The notes: a model not told the origin generated them from the sequence alone. A DNA stretch of 18,036 nucleotides from Lachnospiraceae bacterium (GCA_017613595.1 JAGADM010000080.1:1-18036); one strand, 5' to 3'. Positions 7,287 through 15,176 are shown, numbered from the stretch's first letter. A program made the numbers and translations.

Positions 7287-9825
7287 AGTCGAACTGCTTG
7301 CGCCGGCCGGATCGGCGGAGACGCTTCAGGCCGTTATCGAGGCGGGAGCGGATGCCGTCTATATCGGCGGTTCCCGATTCGGTGCGAGAGCTTATGCGGA
7401 CAATCCCGGGGAGGACAGTCTTCTTCGGGCGATTGACTATGCGCATCTGCGGGGGGCGCGCGTGTATCTGACCGTCAACACACTGCTGACGGACCGCGAG
7501 ACGGCGGATCTTTTTGAATATATTAACCCTTATTATATGGCCGGACTGGATGCCGTGATCGTACAGGATCTCGGTGTCCTGTCCTTTTTGCGTTCGTGCT
7601 TCCCGAAGCTGCCGATACACATCAGTACGCAGATGACGATCACGGATGCGATGAGCGCGGAACTTTTTGACGAAGGCGTGACGCGGATCGTTCCCGCGAG
7701 AGAACTGAGCCTTGGCGAGATCAGGAGCATGCGCGAGCGGTGCGGGAAGGAACTGGAGATCTTCGCGCACGGAGCACTTTGCTACTGTTATTCGGGGCAG
7801 TGTCTGATGTCGTCGCTGATCGGCGGGCGGAGCGGCAACCGCGGCCGGTGCGCGCAGCCGTGCCGGAAGCGTTATACCTACGAAGAGGAAGGCGTGCGCC
7901 GCTACGGATATCTGCTGAGCCCGAAGGACCAGTGTCTGCTTCCGAAGCTGCATGAGCTTCTGGAGACCGGGATCCATTCTCTTAAGCTTGAGGGACGCAT
8001 GAAGAGCCTTGCCTATGCGGCGGGCGTGACGGCAATCTACCGCAAATGGATCGACCGTTTCTACGAACTCGGCGGAGCGGAATACCGCGAATACCTGAAG
8101 CGGAACGCGTCCGAGATGCAGGCGGACGTGGAAATGCTAGCAGAGCTCTTTAACCGCGGCGGATTCTGCGAAGGTTATGTGTTCGGGCAGAAAGGACCCG
8201 AAATGATCTGCGCGAAGCGTCCGAACCATTCGGGCGTATTGGTCGGTACGGCAAATGTGCGGAGAGAAGCGGTACGGTATGACCGTGGCGGACGGTTTAA
8301 CGACCGGCGGGCGGAACACGGACGGAATGATGACCGTTTCCGGAAGAATCCCGCGCAGGGCGAGAGACTTGTCGCGGTGCCTTCGTTTACCGGAAAGATC
8401 GGTCCCGGGGAAGTGCTCGAGTTCCGTACGGCGGACGAGCGGTATGTGTGCGGCGAATGGACGACGCCGCAGGATATGAGCGGATACCGGATTCCTCCGG
8501 TGCCGGTTGTGTGGAGAAAAGAATTCGGGCGCATGCCCGATGACCTTAAACTGAATATATGGCGCATGAAGAAGGAGCCGCTCTTAAAGGAACTTGACGA
8601 GCGGTACGGAAAGAACCGTAAGCCGGTTAGCGTGATGGGAAGTTTCTTTGCGGAAGCCGGAGAAGAGAGTATTCTTTCCGTATGGACGCCGGACGGGAAT
8701 GCGTCCGTGACGGTCCGCGGGGAGATTCCGCAGGCGGCGGAGCATATGCCGACCGACGAGGAGACGGCGAAGGCAAAGCTGATGCAGACGGGGCATTCGG
8801 ACTTCGCATTTGCCTCACTCGATGTGCATGTCGGGGAAGGACTGTTCCTTCCGGTCGCCGGACTGAAGCAGCTGCGAAGAGACGCGCTTACGAAACTCGA
8901 GGAAGAGCTTCTGAAGGCGTTCCGAAGAGAAGCGGGCGTGAAGGAAGCGACCACAGGCAGTGACGGAACGCGTAACGGGAAAGTACGCGCGGCAAACCGC
9001 AGTGAGGGACCGGAGGATGCGGCGCAGAGCTGTGAGAAATCGTCCCGACGCGTAACCGTAAGCGTTATGACCGCGGAACAGGCGGCGGCAGCCGTAACCG
9101 CGGACAGTGTGACCGATCTCTATATCGACATGGAAGGCGAATACGAAGCATGCCTTAAGGTGCCGTGCGGCCTGCCGCGTTACATAATGCTTCCGCGGGC
9201 GCTCAAAGGAGAAAAACTCCGCAGGGCCTGTGAGAAGGCGGAGCGTCTTACAAAGGAATATAACCTGACAGGTGTTGTCGTACGGACGATGGACGAACTT
9301 GCGTACTTCCGCGGGAAGGATATCCCTATGGAAGCGGACAAGACCTTGTATTGCCATAATTCTACTTCGGTAGAATACTTGCTCGGAAAGGGCGTTTCGG
9401 CAGTCACTCTGTCGGAGGAACTGCGGAAAGACGAGATTCCGGAGGCACCGGCCGCGCTGCTGACCGTATACGGCCGTTCGGTCATGATGGTGTCCGAGCA
9501 GTGCTTAAGAAAGACGACCGGTCTGTGCGGACAGGGCAGTGTACGGCAGGGTGTTCTTACGGACGGTGAAGGGGAACATTTTCCGGCAAAGGCAGTATGT
9601 GATTATTGCCACGGACTCATTTATAACGCGCATATCTTTTCGCTGCTTTCGTGTTTCCGCGAGGTACCCGTAACGCGGACCGGAGGAATCCGGCTTGATT
9701 TTACGCTTGAAAGCGGGGCGGAGACCGAAGCGGTATTACTGGATCTGAAGACGGCCCTCAGCGGCGGGCAGCCCGCGCAGGGGCAGGGATATACGAAAGG
9801 AAGCTGGAACCGCGGTACGGAATAA
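7261..9825 (+). CDS. U32 family peptidase / RNA hydroxylase with DUF3656-like C-terminus
   Basis: This 854-residue protein starts with the TIM-barrel signature ELLAPAGSAETLQAVIEAGADAVYIGG. It has the U32 signature near residues 166-200 (E-I-F-x-x-G-A-L-C...SGQC), with the iron-sulfur cysteines continuing in RCAQPCR. Studied relatives in Escherichia coli (RlhA, TrhP) are prephenate-dependent RNA hydroxylases rather than proteases, so RNA modification is the better guess. The C-terminal part (CDYCHGL, and the final YTKGSWNRGTE) fits the long DUF3656-bearing forms. Two charged, low-complexity stretches, about 333-365 and 558-600, look like insertions. The start at 7261 lies within the zapA 3' end and has TGGAG 10 bases upstream. 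Confidence 0.88.
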   Translation: MDTRRNITKVELLAPAGSAETLQAVIEAGADAVYIGGSRFGARAYADNPGEDSLLRAIDYAHLRGARVYLTVNTLLTDRETADLFEYINPYYMAGLDAVIVQDLGVLSFLRSCFPKLPIHISTQMTITDAMSAELFDEGVTRIVPARELSLGEIRSMRERCGKELEIFAHGALCYCYSGQCLMSSLIGGRSGNRGRCAQPCRKRYTYEEEGVRRYGYLLSPKDQCLLPKLHELLETGIHSLKLEGRMKSLAYAAGVTAIYRKWIDRFYELGGAEYREYLKRNASEMQADVEMLAELFNRGGFCEGYVFGQKGPEMICAKRPNHSGVLVGTANVRREAVRYDRGGRFNDRRAEHGRNDDRFRKNPAQGERLVAVPSFTGKIGPGEVLEFRTADERYVCGEWTTPQDMSGYRIPPVPVVWRKEFGRMPDDLKLNIWRMKKEPLLKELDERYGKNRKPVSVMGSFFAEAGEESILSVWTPDGNASVTVRGEIPQAAEHMPTDEETAKAKLMQTGHSDFAFASLDVHVGEGLFLPVAGLKQLRRDALTKLEEELLKAFRREAGVKEATTGSDGTRNGKVRAANRSEGPEDAAQSCEKSSRRVTVSVMTAEQAAAAVTADSVTDLYIDMEGEYEACLKVPCGLPRYIMLPRALKGEKLRRACEKAERLTKEYNLTGVVVRTMDELAYFRGKDIPMEADKTLYCHNSTSVEYLLGKGVSAVTLSEELRKDEIPEAPAALLTVYGRSVMMVSEQCLRKTTGLCGQGSVRQGVLTDGEGEHFPAKAVCDYCHGLIYNAHIFSLLSCFREVPVTRTGGIRLDFTLESGAETEAVLLDLKTALSGGQPAQGQGYTKGSWNRGTE

Positions 9826-9862
9826 GCGCGTGACAGAGTGCCGCGGAAGGAACGCGGCAGCT

Positions 9863-9907
9863 GCGGACCGGAAAGCCGGGGACCGTAAAACTGCGGACCG
9901 GAAAGCC
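9863..9907 (+). repeat. 15-base tandem repeat, three units
   Basis: GCGGACCGGAAAGCC (9863-9877), GGGGACCGTAAAACT (9878-9892) and GCGGACCGGAAAGCC (9893-9907) are head-to-tail. Units 1 and 3 are identical. The array lies in the 110-base gap between the U32 gene and the Pro-Thr-rich membrane protein gene, ending 28 bases before the start codon at 9936. Confidence 0.8.
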
Positions 9908-9935
9908 GCAGAGCAATTTACAGAAAGGCTGAGAC

Positions 9936-11105
9936 ATGAAGAAAGGCATTATCATCATAATTCTTTCCTGCATTCTTCTCGCGCTGGCGGGTCTGTGCTG
10001 TTACCGGGCCATGAACGAGGAGGAACCGGCGAAGAAGGGCGAAGTGCGGATTCCGCCGACACCGGCACCGACACCTACGCCCACACCGTCGCCCACACCG
10101 AGTCCGACGCCTACACCGACGCCGACGCCGAGCCCTACACCGACACCGACGCCGCGTGACGTGTGGAACGAAGCGCTTCCGGGCGTGAATGACGTCGAAT
10201 CCTACACGGTAACCTACGAGGAAACGTGGAGCCGCTATGACACCTGCTGGGAGATTACAAAGGACAGCCGCGGCAGCATGAGCATCGCGTACACCGGCTA
10301 CAGCCCGTTCTCGGGACTGACGACCGACCGGATGGAGCTGATGCGTTTCGTGAACGGCTGGGCATACCTCAATGTGAAGCAGACGCTTGAATATTTCGGC
10401 GAGGATCCCGCCTCCATGGGCATTACAACCGACGGCTGGCTCCGCCTTCAGCAGCCCGCGGAATTCTATACCTCGGTGCTTGATCTGAAGAGTTTCTTCC
10501 TGCTTTACGTTGATACGCTTTCGGACGAGTTCGGCGGAATGGATTTTACGGACACCGGCGATACGTTTGTGAAAGAAGTAACCCTCGCGGAAATGTATCA
10601 GATACTCCGCGACACCGAGACCAATATGGATAATACCTGGGTGCCTCCGATCCGCTCTATGATCAAGGGCATCAAATGGAAGGACTACGAGCGCAAACTG
10701 TTCTCGACGCATGAGAAGGACATCTTAAAGGCTTTGTCGCAGGCCGGCATCGCCGAATGGCAGGGCAAGCTTCTTTTGAAGGGGGCCAATGCGTTCAGCA
10801 CTTCGGTCATCGTGTACGCCTATGAGCAGTACCTCGGAGACGTCAAATCCGACGAAGACCGTCTGATGCGGAGCACGACTTCGGGACTTCAGATTTATCT
10901 CGGTTCGACCGGCACGGGAACCGTTGAGATCGACACGAAGGACGGCTGTGTCCTCGACTACCGGATGACCGGAGCGAGCGGCGAAAAAGCTGAGCGGAGA
11001 CTGACATTCCGGAAGTTCGACGGAAGTATTGAGAATCCGAAGAACCTGGTCGATATCAGTGTGTTCGGACCGCTTCTGAAGGACGTCCTGTCATCCATCC
11101 TGTAG
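9936..11105 (+). CDS. Membrane-anchored extracytoplasmic protein with Pro-Thr spacer
   Basis: This 389-residue protein of unknown function begins MKKG and has one hydrophobic segment (about 4-23). The CC at 21-22 is preceded by Leu, so it is a poor lipobox, and a signal anchor is more likely. Residues 40-73 form a Pro-Thr/Ser spacer (TPTPSPTP type) that would lift the rest away from the membrane. The outer domain (about 75-389) alternates strands and helices. Its repeated WL/YLNVK/GTVEID features recall lipoprotein-like substrate-binding folds, but no family is recognised. AGAAAGG lies upstream of the ATG. No promoter of its own is obvious, so it may be read from zapA-U32. Confidence 0.8.
   Translation: MKKGIIIIILSCILLALAGLCCYRAMNEEEPAKKGEVRIPPTPAPTPTPTPSPTPSPTPTPTPTPSPTPTPTPRDVWNEALPGVNDVESYTVTYEETWSRYDTCWEITKDSRGSMSIAYTGYSPFSGLTTDRMELMRFVNGWAYLNVKQTLEYFGEDPASMGITTDGWLRLQQPAEFYTSVLDLKSFFLLYVDTLSDEFGGMDFTDTGDTFVKEVTLAEMYQILRDTETNMDNTWVPPIRSMIKGIKWKDYERKLFSTHEKDILKALSQAGIAEWQGKLLLKGANAFSTSVIVYAYEQYLGDVKSDEDRLMRSTTSGLQIYLGSTGTGTVEIDTKDGCVLDYRMTGASGEKAERRLTFRKFDGSIENPKNLVDISVFGPLLKDVLSSIL
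10053..10154 (+). repeat. Low-complexity Pro-Thr/Ser coding repeat
   Basis: This is a 102-base run of CCG/ACC/ACG/CCC codons encoding alternating Pro and Thr or Ser (residues 40-73 of the membrane protein). The hexamer period makes it prone to length change by slippage. Such spacers are common in surface proteins of Clostridia. Confidence 0.9.
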
Positions 11106-11127
11106 CGGGCGGATTGAAAATCGGGTA

Positions 11128-11156
11128 TTGCACTTATGTCACTTTTTTAGTATACT
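11128..11156 (+). promoter_or_regulatory. Promoter of the NUDIX gene
   Basis: TTGCAC (11128-11133) and TATACT (11151-11156) are separated by exactly 17 bases. The expected start of transcription is near 11163, with a leader of about 35 bases to the ATG at 11198. Confidence 0.82.
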
Positions 11157-11173
11157 GGTACCAATATGTGACA
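11137..11173. promoter_or_regulatory. Interrupted palindrome across the NUDIX promoter
   Basis: TGTCAC (11137-11142) and GTGACA (11168-11173) are a perfect inverted repeat with centres 31 bases apart, about three helical turns. They bracket the -10 hexamer. Between them, AGTATACT (11149-11156) is a perfect palindrome that contains the -10. A repressor site is possible. Chance is not excluded for 6-base arms. Confidence 0.35.
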
Positions 11174-11197
11174 CACCAATGACAGGGGGTCTTCTAT

Positions 11198-11650
11198 ATG
11201 ATGGAAGCTACGAGCTGCGGTGGTGTTGTTATTTTCAGAGGAAAGATATTATTACTGTATAAGAACTACAGGCATAAGTACGAAGGCTGGGTACTCCCAA
11301 AAGGAACCGTAGAGGAAGGCGAGGATTTTAAGGAAACCGCTCTGCGCGAAGTGAAAGAGGAGTCCGGTGCGGATGCCCGCATCATCAAATACGTCGGCAA
11401 GAGCCAGTATACCTTCAGTACGCCTGCGGATACGGTAATGAAGGACGTTCATTGGTACCTTATGATGTCGGACAACTATTATAGCAAACCACAGCGCGAG
11501 GAATTCTTTGTGGACTCCGGGTATTACAAATACCATGAAGCATATCATTTGCTGAAGTTCTCCAACGAGAAGCAGATACTGGAAAAGGCATACAACGAGT
11601 ATCTGGAACTGAAGAAGAACAATTTATGGGGTTCCCGCAAGTATTTCTGA
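11198..11650 (+). CDS. NUDIX hydrolase
   Basis: This protein has 150 residues, a normal single-domain NUDIX size. The NUDIX box runs from G36 to A58: G36, E42, then R50-E51-V52, E54-E55 and G57, which bind the metal and catalyse pyrophosphate hydrolysis. The preceding GWVLPKG and the N-terminal SCGGVVIF strand are typical of the diadenosine polyphosphate (Ap4A)/nucleotide-sugar type, and an Ap4A-like substrate is a guess. AGGGGGT precedes tandem ATG codons at 11198 and 11201; spacing (7 or 10 bases) does not decide clearly between them. It has its own promoter and terminator. Confidence 0.92.
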   Translation: MMEATSCGGVVIFRGKILLLYKNYRHKYEGWVLPKGTVEEGEDFKETALREVKEESGADARIIKYVGKSQYTFSTPADTVMKDVHWYLMMSDNYYSKPQREEFFVDSGYYKYHEAYHLLKFSNEKQILEKAYNEYLELKKNNLWGSRKYF

Positions 11651-11658
11651 AAAGACGT

Positions 11659-11688
11659 AAAGGACTGCACCAGCGGTCCTTTTGTTTT
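11659..11688 (+). terminator. Intrinsic terminator after the NUDIX gene
   Basis: AAAGGACTGC (11659-11668) pairs with GCGGTCCTTT (11673-11682) over 10 base pairs with one G-T and an ACCA tetraloop. The tail is TGTTTT, a T tract broken by one G. It ends 14 bases before the gtrA-like start, directly against its ribosome binding site. Confidence 0.85.
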
Positions 11689-11702
11689 AGAAAGGCAAGA
11701 GC

Positions 11703-12203
11703 ATGTTTAACAAATGCATGGAAATCTACAAAAAACATAAGGAAATTATTCTGTATGCTATCTTCGGCGGGTTAACGACGCTTGTAAACTGGGCCGTGAC
11801 GTTCGGCATCCTGAAAGTCACCGAATGGCCGGCCAAGGGAATCAAGTTTACGATTACCAATATGATTGCCTGGGTATGCGCCGTGGCATTTGCCTATGTG
11901 ACAAGCCATCTGTTCGTCTTTGAAAACAAGGCGCACGGAGCAAAGGGAATCGCTGCGGAGGCATCCAAATTTCTCGGTTCCCGAATCTTCACGGGAATCA
12001 TCGAAATGCTGCTTCCGACCGGCCTTGTTGCCATCGGCATCACAGGCTCGTTCCTTTCCTTTGAAAGCTTCTGGTCGAAGGCAATCACAGGCGTTGTCGT
12101 GATCATCCTGAACTATGTCCTGAGCAAACTCTTCGTATTCCGGAAGGAAAAGGAAGAAGAAAATGCATCTGTCGACGAGGCAGACACAGAAACAGTAGAA
12201 TAA
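11703..12203 (+). CDS. GtrA-like membrane protein
   Basis: This 166-residue protein has four hydrophobic segments, about 15-37, 48-72, 92-118 and 124-145. The GtrA-family pattern is seen at the start (ILYAIFGGLTTLVNWAV) and in the repeated SHLFVF and SKLFVF ends of helices 2 and 4. GtrA proteins are thought to help flip or supply lipid-linked sugars for surface polysaccharides or teichoic acid glycosylation. No glycosyltransferase gene is adjacent. The C-terminal tail (about 146-166) is highly charged. AGAAAGG lies upstream of the ATG. The NUDIX terminator abuts this site, so expression depends on read-through or on a promoter inside the NUDIX gene. Confidence 0.85.
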   Translation: MFNKCMEIYKKHKEIILYAIFGGLTTLVNWAVTFGILKVTEWPAKGIKFTITNMIAWVCAVAFAYVTSHLFVFENKAHGAKGIAAEASKFLGSRIFTGIIEMLLPTGLVAIGITGSFLSFESFWSKAITGVVVIILNYVLSKLFVFRKEKEEENASVDEADTETVE

Positions 12204-12278
12204 GCTTCGGCGCGCCCGGGAGCAGGTGTGAGAGGAATTCAGTTTTCGGGTCACACCTGCTCCCGAGGCAGCCGAAGC
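12204..12278. repeat. Large imperfect hairpin (28-base arms) between gtrA-like and methyltransferase genes
   Basis: The left arm (12204-12231) and right arm (12251-12278) pair as 8 bp (GCTTCGGC with GCCGAAGC), a 5-base internal loop (12212-12216 against 12266-12270), then 15 bp (CGGGAGCAGGTGTGA with TCACACCTGCTCCCG). The loop is 19 bases. The left arm starts directly after the gtrA-like stop codon. No T tract follows, so it is not a classical terminator. It could be an mRNA stability or processing element or a dispersed palindromic repeat. Confidence 0.85.
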
Positions 12279-12294
12279 GTAGATACAGAAACTA

Positions 12295-12311
12295 TCTGCC
12301 TTGTCGGCAGA
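12295..12311 (+). other. Small hairpin before the methyltransferase ribosome binding site
   Basis: TCTGCC (12295-12300) and GGCAGA (12306-12311) form a perfect 6-bp stem with a 5-base loop, 4 bases before the SD AAAGGA at 12315-12320. It may tune translation. It lies just after the large hairpin. Confidence 0.45.
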
Positions 12312-12327
12312 CGGAAAGGAACAGATT

Positions 12328-13536
12328 ATGTTTGAAATCGGCAGAACTGTCGTACTGAAGAAGGGCGATGGCCGCTCCCTGAAGGCCGGCGGCCTCTGGG
12401 TTTATGACAATGAAATCGCGTCGGTGATCGGAAGCGGAGAGAACGGGTGTCTCGTCCGCGTCAACGATTTCGACGGTTACCCGATGGGCGTCGGGTTTAT
12501 CAACGATAACAGCAAGATCCGCGTCCGCATGCTCACGAGACGCAGGGACACCGAGGTGAACGAGGAGTTCCTCCGGATGCGCGTGCGTGCCGCGTGGGAG
12601 TACCGCAAGAAGACCGTCGACACATCGAGCTGCCGGCTGATCTTCGGCGAGGCTGACTGGCTTCCCGGACTGACCGTGGACAAATACGAAGACGTCCTCG
12701 TTGCGGAGTCTCTCGCCCTCGGTATGGACCGCATGAAGAAGGTCGTACTGGACCTTCTGTGTGAAGAACTTTCGAAGGACGGAATCAAGATCCGCGGCAT
12801 CTATGAACGGAGCGACGCGAAGGTGCGCGAGCTCGAAGGAATGGAGCGCGTAAAGGGCTTCCTTTCGGAGCCTTTCGATACGACCGTGACGATTACGGAG
12901 AACGGTGTCCGTTACGAAGTTGACGTGCTGAACGGACAGAAGACCGGTTTCTTTTTAGACCAGAAATATAACCGGAAAGCGATGCAGGGGCTCTGCAAAG
13001 GATCAACGGTGCTCGACTGCTTCACGCATACCGGCTCATTTGCCTTGAACGCCGGCTACGCGGGTGCGGCGGACGTGCTCGGTGTGGACGCGAGCGAGAC
13101 GGCCATACGCCAGGCAGAACGGAATGCCGCGCTGAACGGCCTTTCCGACAGGGTGCATTTTATGGTTGCGGACGTGCTTGACCTGCTGCCGAAATTCGCG
13201 GAGGAGGGACGCCGATTCGATGTTGTCATCCTCGACCCGCCGGCGTTTACGAAGTCGCGCGAGGCAACGAAGAACGCGATCAAAGGCTACCGCGAGATTA
13301 ATATGCGCGGGCTTCGTCTGGTGAAGGACGGCGGGTATTTCGCGACCTGCTCGTGCTCGCATTTCATGACGCAGGAGCTGCTCCGCGAGACGATCGCGCA
13401 GGCGGCGCAGAGCGTTCATAAGCGTCTCCGCCAGGTGGAATTCCGCACGCAGGCACCGGATCATCCGATTCTGTGGAGCGCGGAGGAGTCGTATTATCTG
13501 AAGTTTTTCATCTTCCAGGTTTGTGAAGAGAAGTAA
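12328..13536 (+). CDS. Class I SAM-dependent rRNA methyltransferase (RlmI-like)
   Basis: This 402-residue protein has the architecture of RlmI, the 23S rRNA 5-methylcytosine methyltransferase. It has an N-terminal PUA domain (about 1-70, KGDGRSLKAGGLWVYDNEI), a central linker domain, and a Rossmann methyltransferase domain from about residue 190. Motif I is VLDCFTHTGSFALNAG (from V228), then VDASETA. Motif IV is LDPPAF (D303, P304, P305). The late cysteines CSC (C341, C343) fit the catalytic cysteine of m5C enzymes. The exact target base is inference. The start at 12328 has AAAGGA 7 bases before it; a TTG at 12301 has no such site and lies inside the hairpin. The glycosidase gene follows after 47 bases. 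Confidence 0.9.
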   Translation: MFEIGRTVVLKKGDGRSLKAGGLWVYDNEIASVIGSGENGCLVRVNDFDGYPMGVGFINDNSKIRVRMLTRRRDTEVNEEFLRMRVRAAWEYRKKTVDTSSCRLIFGEADWLPGLTVDKYEDVLVAESLALGMDRMKKVVLDLLCEELSKDGIKIRGIYERSDAKVRELEGMERVKGFLSEPFDTTVTITENGVRYEVDVLNGQKTGFFLDQKYNRKAMQGLCKGSTVLDCFTHTGSFALNAGYAGAADVLGVDASETAIRQAERNAALNGLSDRVHFMVADVLDLLPKFAEEGRRFDVVILDPPAFTKSREATKNAIKGYREINMRGLRLVKDGGYFATCSCSHFMTQELLRETIAQAAQSVHKRLRQVEFRTQAPDHPILWSAEESYYLKFFIFQVCEEK

Positions 13537-13583
13537 CACATTTTCATCATGGCGGTTCACCGTCAGATACGAAAGGAGCACAC

Positions 13584-15017
13584 ATGAAAGAATACATCAA
13601 GGGCGCAAACCCGTATATGCCTCTCTGGGAGCATGTTCCGGACGGAGAACCGAGAGTCTTCGAGCACAACGGCGAGAAGCGCGTGTATGTGTACGGCTCG
13701 CATGACATCGAGCGGACACAGTACTGCGGACGCAACTATGTCGTATGGTCGGCGCCCGTTACGGACCTTACCGACTGGACCTGCCACGGTGTGGCTTACG
13801 AGACGCACTATGATTCGATCCTCTACGCGCCCGATGTTGTCAAGAAGGACGGACGCTATTACATGTATGCCGCGGAGCGCTGCGGCAGCCTTGTCGTGGT
13901 GGCTTCTTCGGATACCCCGTGGGGACCTTTCGAGAATCCCGTTGAGACGAAGCTCGGTTTCGATCCGGGCGTTCTTGTCGATGACGACGGGCAGGTTTAC
14001 GCCTACTGGGGCGGATGCGCGGCGCCCTGTTATATCGCGCGTTTGAAGGACGACATGGCGACCATCGATGAGTCGACGCTCGTTTCGAATCCGCTCGGTC
14101 ATTCGACCTGTCCCTGGAACCCGGTGGACGACGGTCATATCGACCTGATCGACGCTTTCTTCGAAGCATCGAGCCCCCGCAAAGTCCTCGGCAAATACGT
14201 CTACATCTATTCCAAACGCTATGAAAAGCCGGTTCCGGAGCTCGGCGTTACGCCTCCGAACAACGGCTTTCTTTCCTATCGCTTCGCGGACAGTCCGTTC
14301 GGGCCGTTCCGTGAGGGCGGCGACATCAGCTTCAACGGAGGCGAGATCCTGAAGGATTCCGAAAGCCGCGGAACGATGACTTACCAGTGGGGCAACAATC
14401 ACGGCTCCATTATGGAAGTCGGCGGCAAATGGTACATTTTCTATCATCGCCAGACCGGCGTCAACGAGTACTCACGTCAGGCTATGTTGGAGCCTGTTGA
14501 CGTGGCGATGGGCATGGACGGCAAGCTGTACATCGGCGACGTGCGATACCTTGACGGCGAGCCGGTTTCCTCAAAGCCGGTGGAGATGACCTCGCAGGGA
14601 CCGCACATCAACGGTCTTGACGCGCGCAAATGGATCTCCGCGGGTTACGCCTGTCACATCTTCGGAAGCAGGACAAGAGCGTATGTGGAGCCCGGATACG
14701 AACAGATCGACACGATCTCCACGCCGGTTGTCAATATGAGCTCGGGAACGACGGTAGGCTTCCGGTATCTGCAGTTCGGCGCGAACACGCCGGAAAATGT
14801 CACGGTCGTACTCCGTGAGCACAAGCCGCTCCGTGTTCTGGTCCGCATCGACTCGTACCGCGGACGCATTGTGTCGGAGTTGAAGTTTAATGAGGCTGAG
14901 TGCGAGAAGACCGCTTCCCTTAACACCGGCATCATCGGAAAGCACGCGGTGTACTTTGAATTTGTCTCGGACGAAGAGGGTGCGGTTGCGGCCTTCGACC
15001 GGTTCACATTTGACTGA
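13584..15017 (+). CDS. Glycoside hydrolase family 43-type enzyme, intracellular
   Basis: This 477-residue protein has no signal peptide. The five-bladed propeller domain covers about residues 1-325. Candidate catalytic residues fit GH43: general base D20 in PDGEP, pKa modulator D84 in YAPDV, and general acid E194 in FFEASS. A His in WGNNHGSI is the usual metal-site histidine. The C-terminal part (about 340-477) is probably a beta-sandwich, perhaps CBM6-like, though no motif proves this. GH43 enzymes cut arabinosides, xylosides or galactosides. The cytoplasmic location suggests that imported short oligosaccharides are the substrate. AAAGGAG lies 6 bases before the ATG. No transporter or regulator gene is nearby. 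Confidence 0.87.
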   Translation: MKEYIKGANPYMPLWEHVPDGEPRVFEHNGEKRVYVYGSHDIERTQYCGRNYVVWSAPVTDLTDWTCHGVAYETHYDSILYAPDVVKKDGRYYMYAAERCGSLVVVASSDTPWGPFENPVETKLGFDPGVLVDDDGQVYAYWGGCAAPCYIARLKDDMATIDESTLVSNPLGHSTCPWNPVDDGHIDLIDAFFEASSPRKVLGKYVYIYSKRYEKPVPELGVTPPNNGFLSYRFADSPFGPFREGGDISFNGGEILKDSESRGTMTYQWGNNHGSIMEVGGKWYIFYHRQTGVNEYSRQAMLEPVDVAMGMDGKLYIGDVRYLDGEPVSSKPVEMTSQGPHINGLDARKWISAGYACHIFGSRTRAYVEPGYEQIDTISTPVVNMSSGTTVGFRYLQFGANTPENVTVVLREHKPLRVLVRIDSYRGRIVSELKFNEAECEKTASLNTGIIGKHAVYFEFVSDEEGAVAAFDRFTFD

Positions 15018-15055
15018 GCGGAAGGCAGTGACAGAAGAATAATCGGCGAAGAGCG

Positions 15056-15089
15056 GAAACGGGGCGGAAGTCCCGTTTCTTTTCTGTTT
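15056..15089 (+). terminator. Intrinsic terminator after the GH43 gene
   Basis: GAAACGGG (15056-15063) and CCCGTTTC (15072-15079) form a perfect 8-bp stem with an 8-base loop. The tail TTTTCTGTTT follows. It lies 38 bases after the GH43 stop codon. Confidence 0.88.
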
Positions 15090-15099
15090 ATGACGGAAG

Positions 15100-15126
15100 G
15101 GCGGAAAGGGGCCTTTCACACCCGCC
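15100..15126 (+). other. Second, weaker hairpin upstream of the purine promoter
   Basis: GGCGG (15100-15104) can pair with CCGCC (15122-15126), enclosing a region that holds AAAGG and CCTTT. There is no T tract after it, and it lies upstream of the purine promoter, so it is not part of the purine mRNA leader. No role is assigned. Confidence 0.3.
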
Positions 15127-15176
15127 GTATCCCGCAAAATGCACAAAAACTTTTCCGAAAGCGAAATAGATTTATG

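Noticed and set aside
9966..10002. Lipoprotein signal (Cys-Cys at residues 21-22) in the Pro-Thr protein
   Set aside because: The residue before the first Cys is Leu and before the second is Cys, so the lipobox rule is not met.
9830..10159. 109-codon plus-strand frame overlapping the Pro-Thr protein
   Set aside because: It is a frame-shifted reading of the tandem repeats; the low-complexity product arises from the repeats, and there is no good SD.
12204..12278. Large hairpin as terminator of the gtrA-like gene or as an insertion-sequence end
   Set aside because: No T tract follows, and no transposase frame or target duplication is visible.
12301..12327. TTG start for the methyltransferase at 12301
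   Set aside because: It lies in a hairpin loop without SD, and the PUA domain begins normally from the ATG at 12328.
13563..14447. 294-codon minus-strand frame opposite the GH43 gene
   Set aside because: Antisense shadow; the plus strand has a clear catalytic domain and SD.
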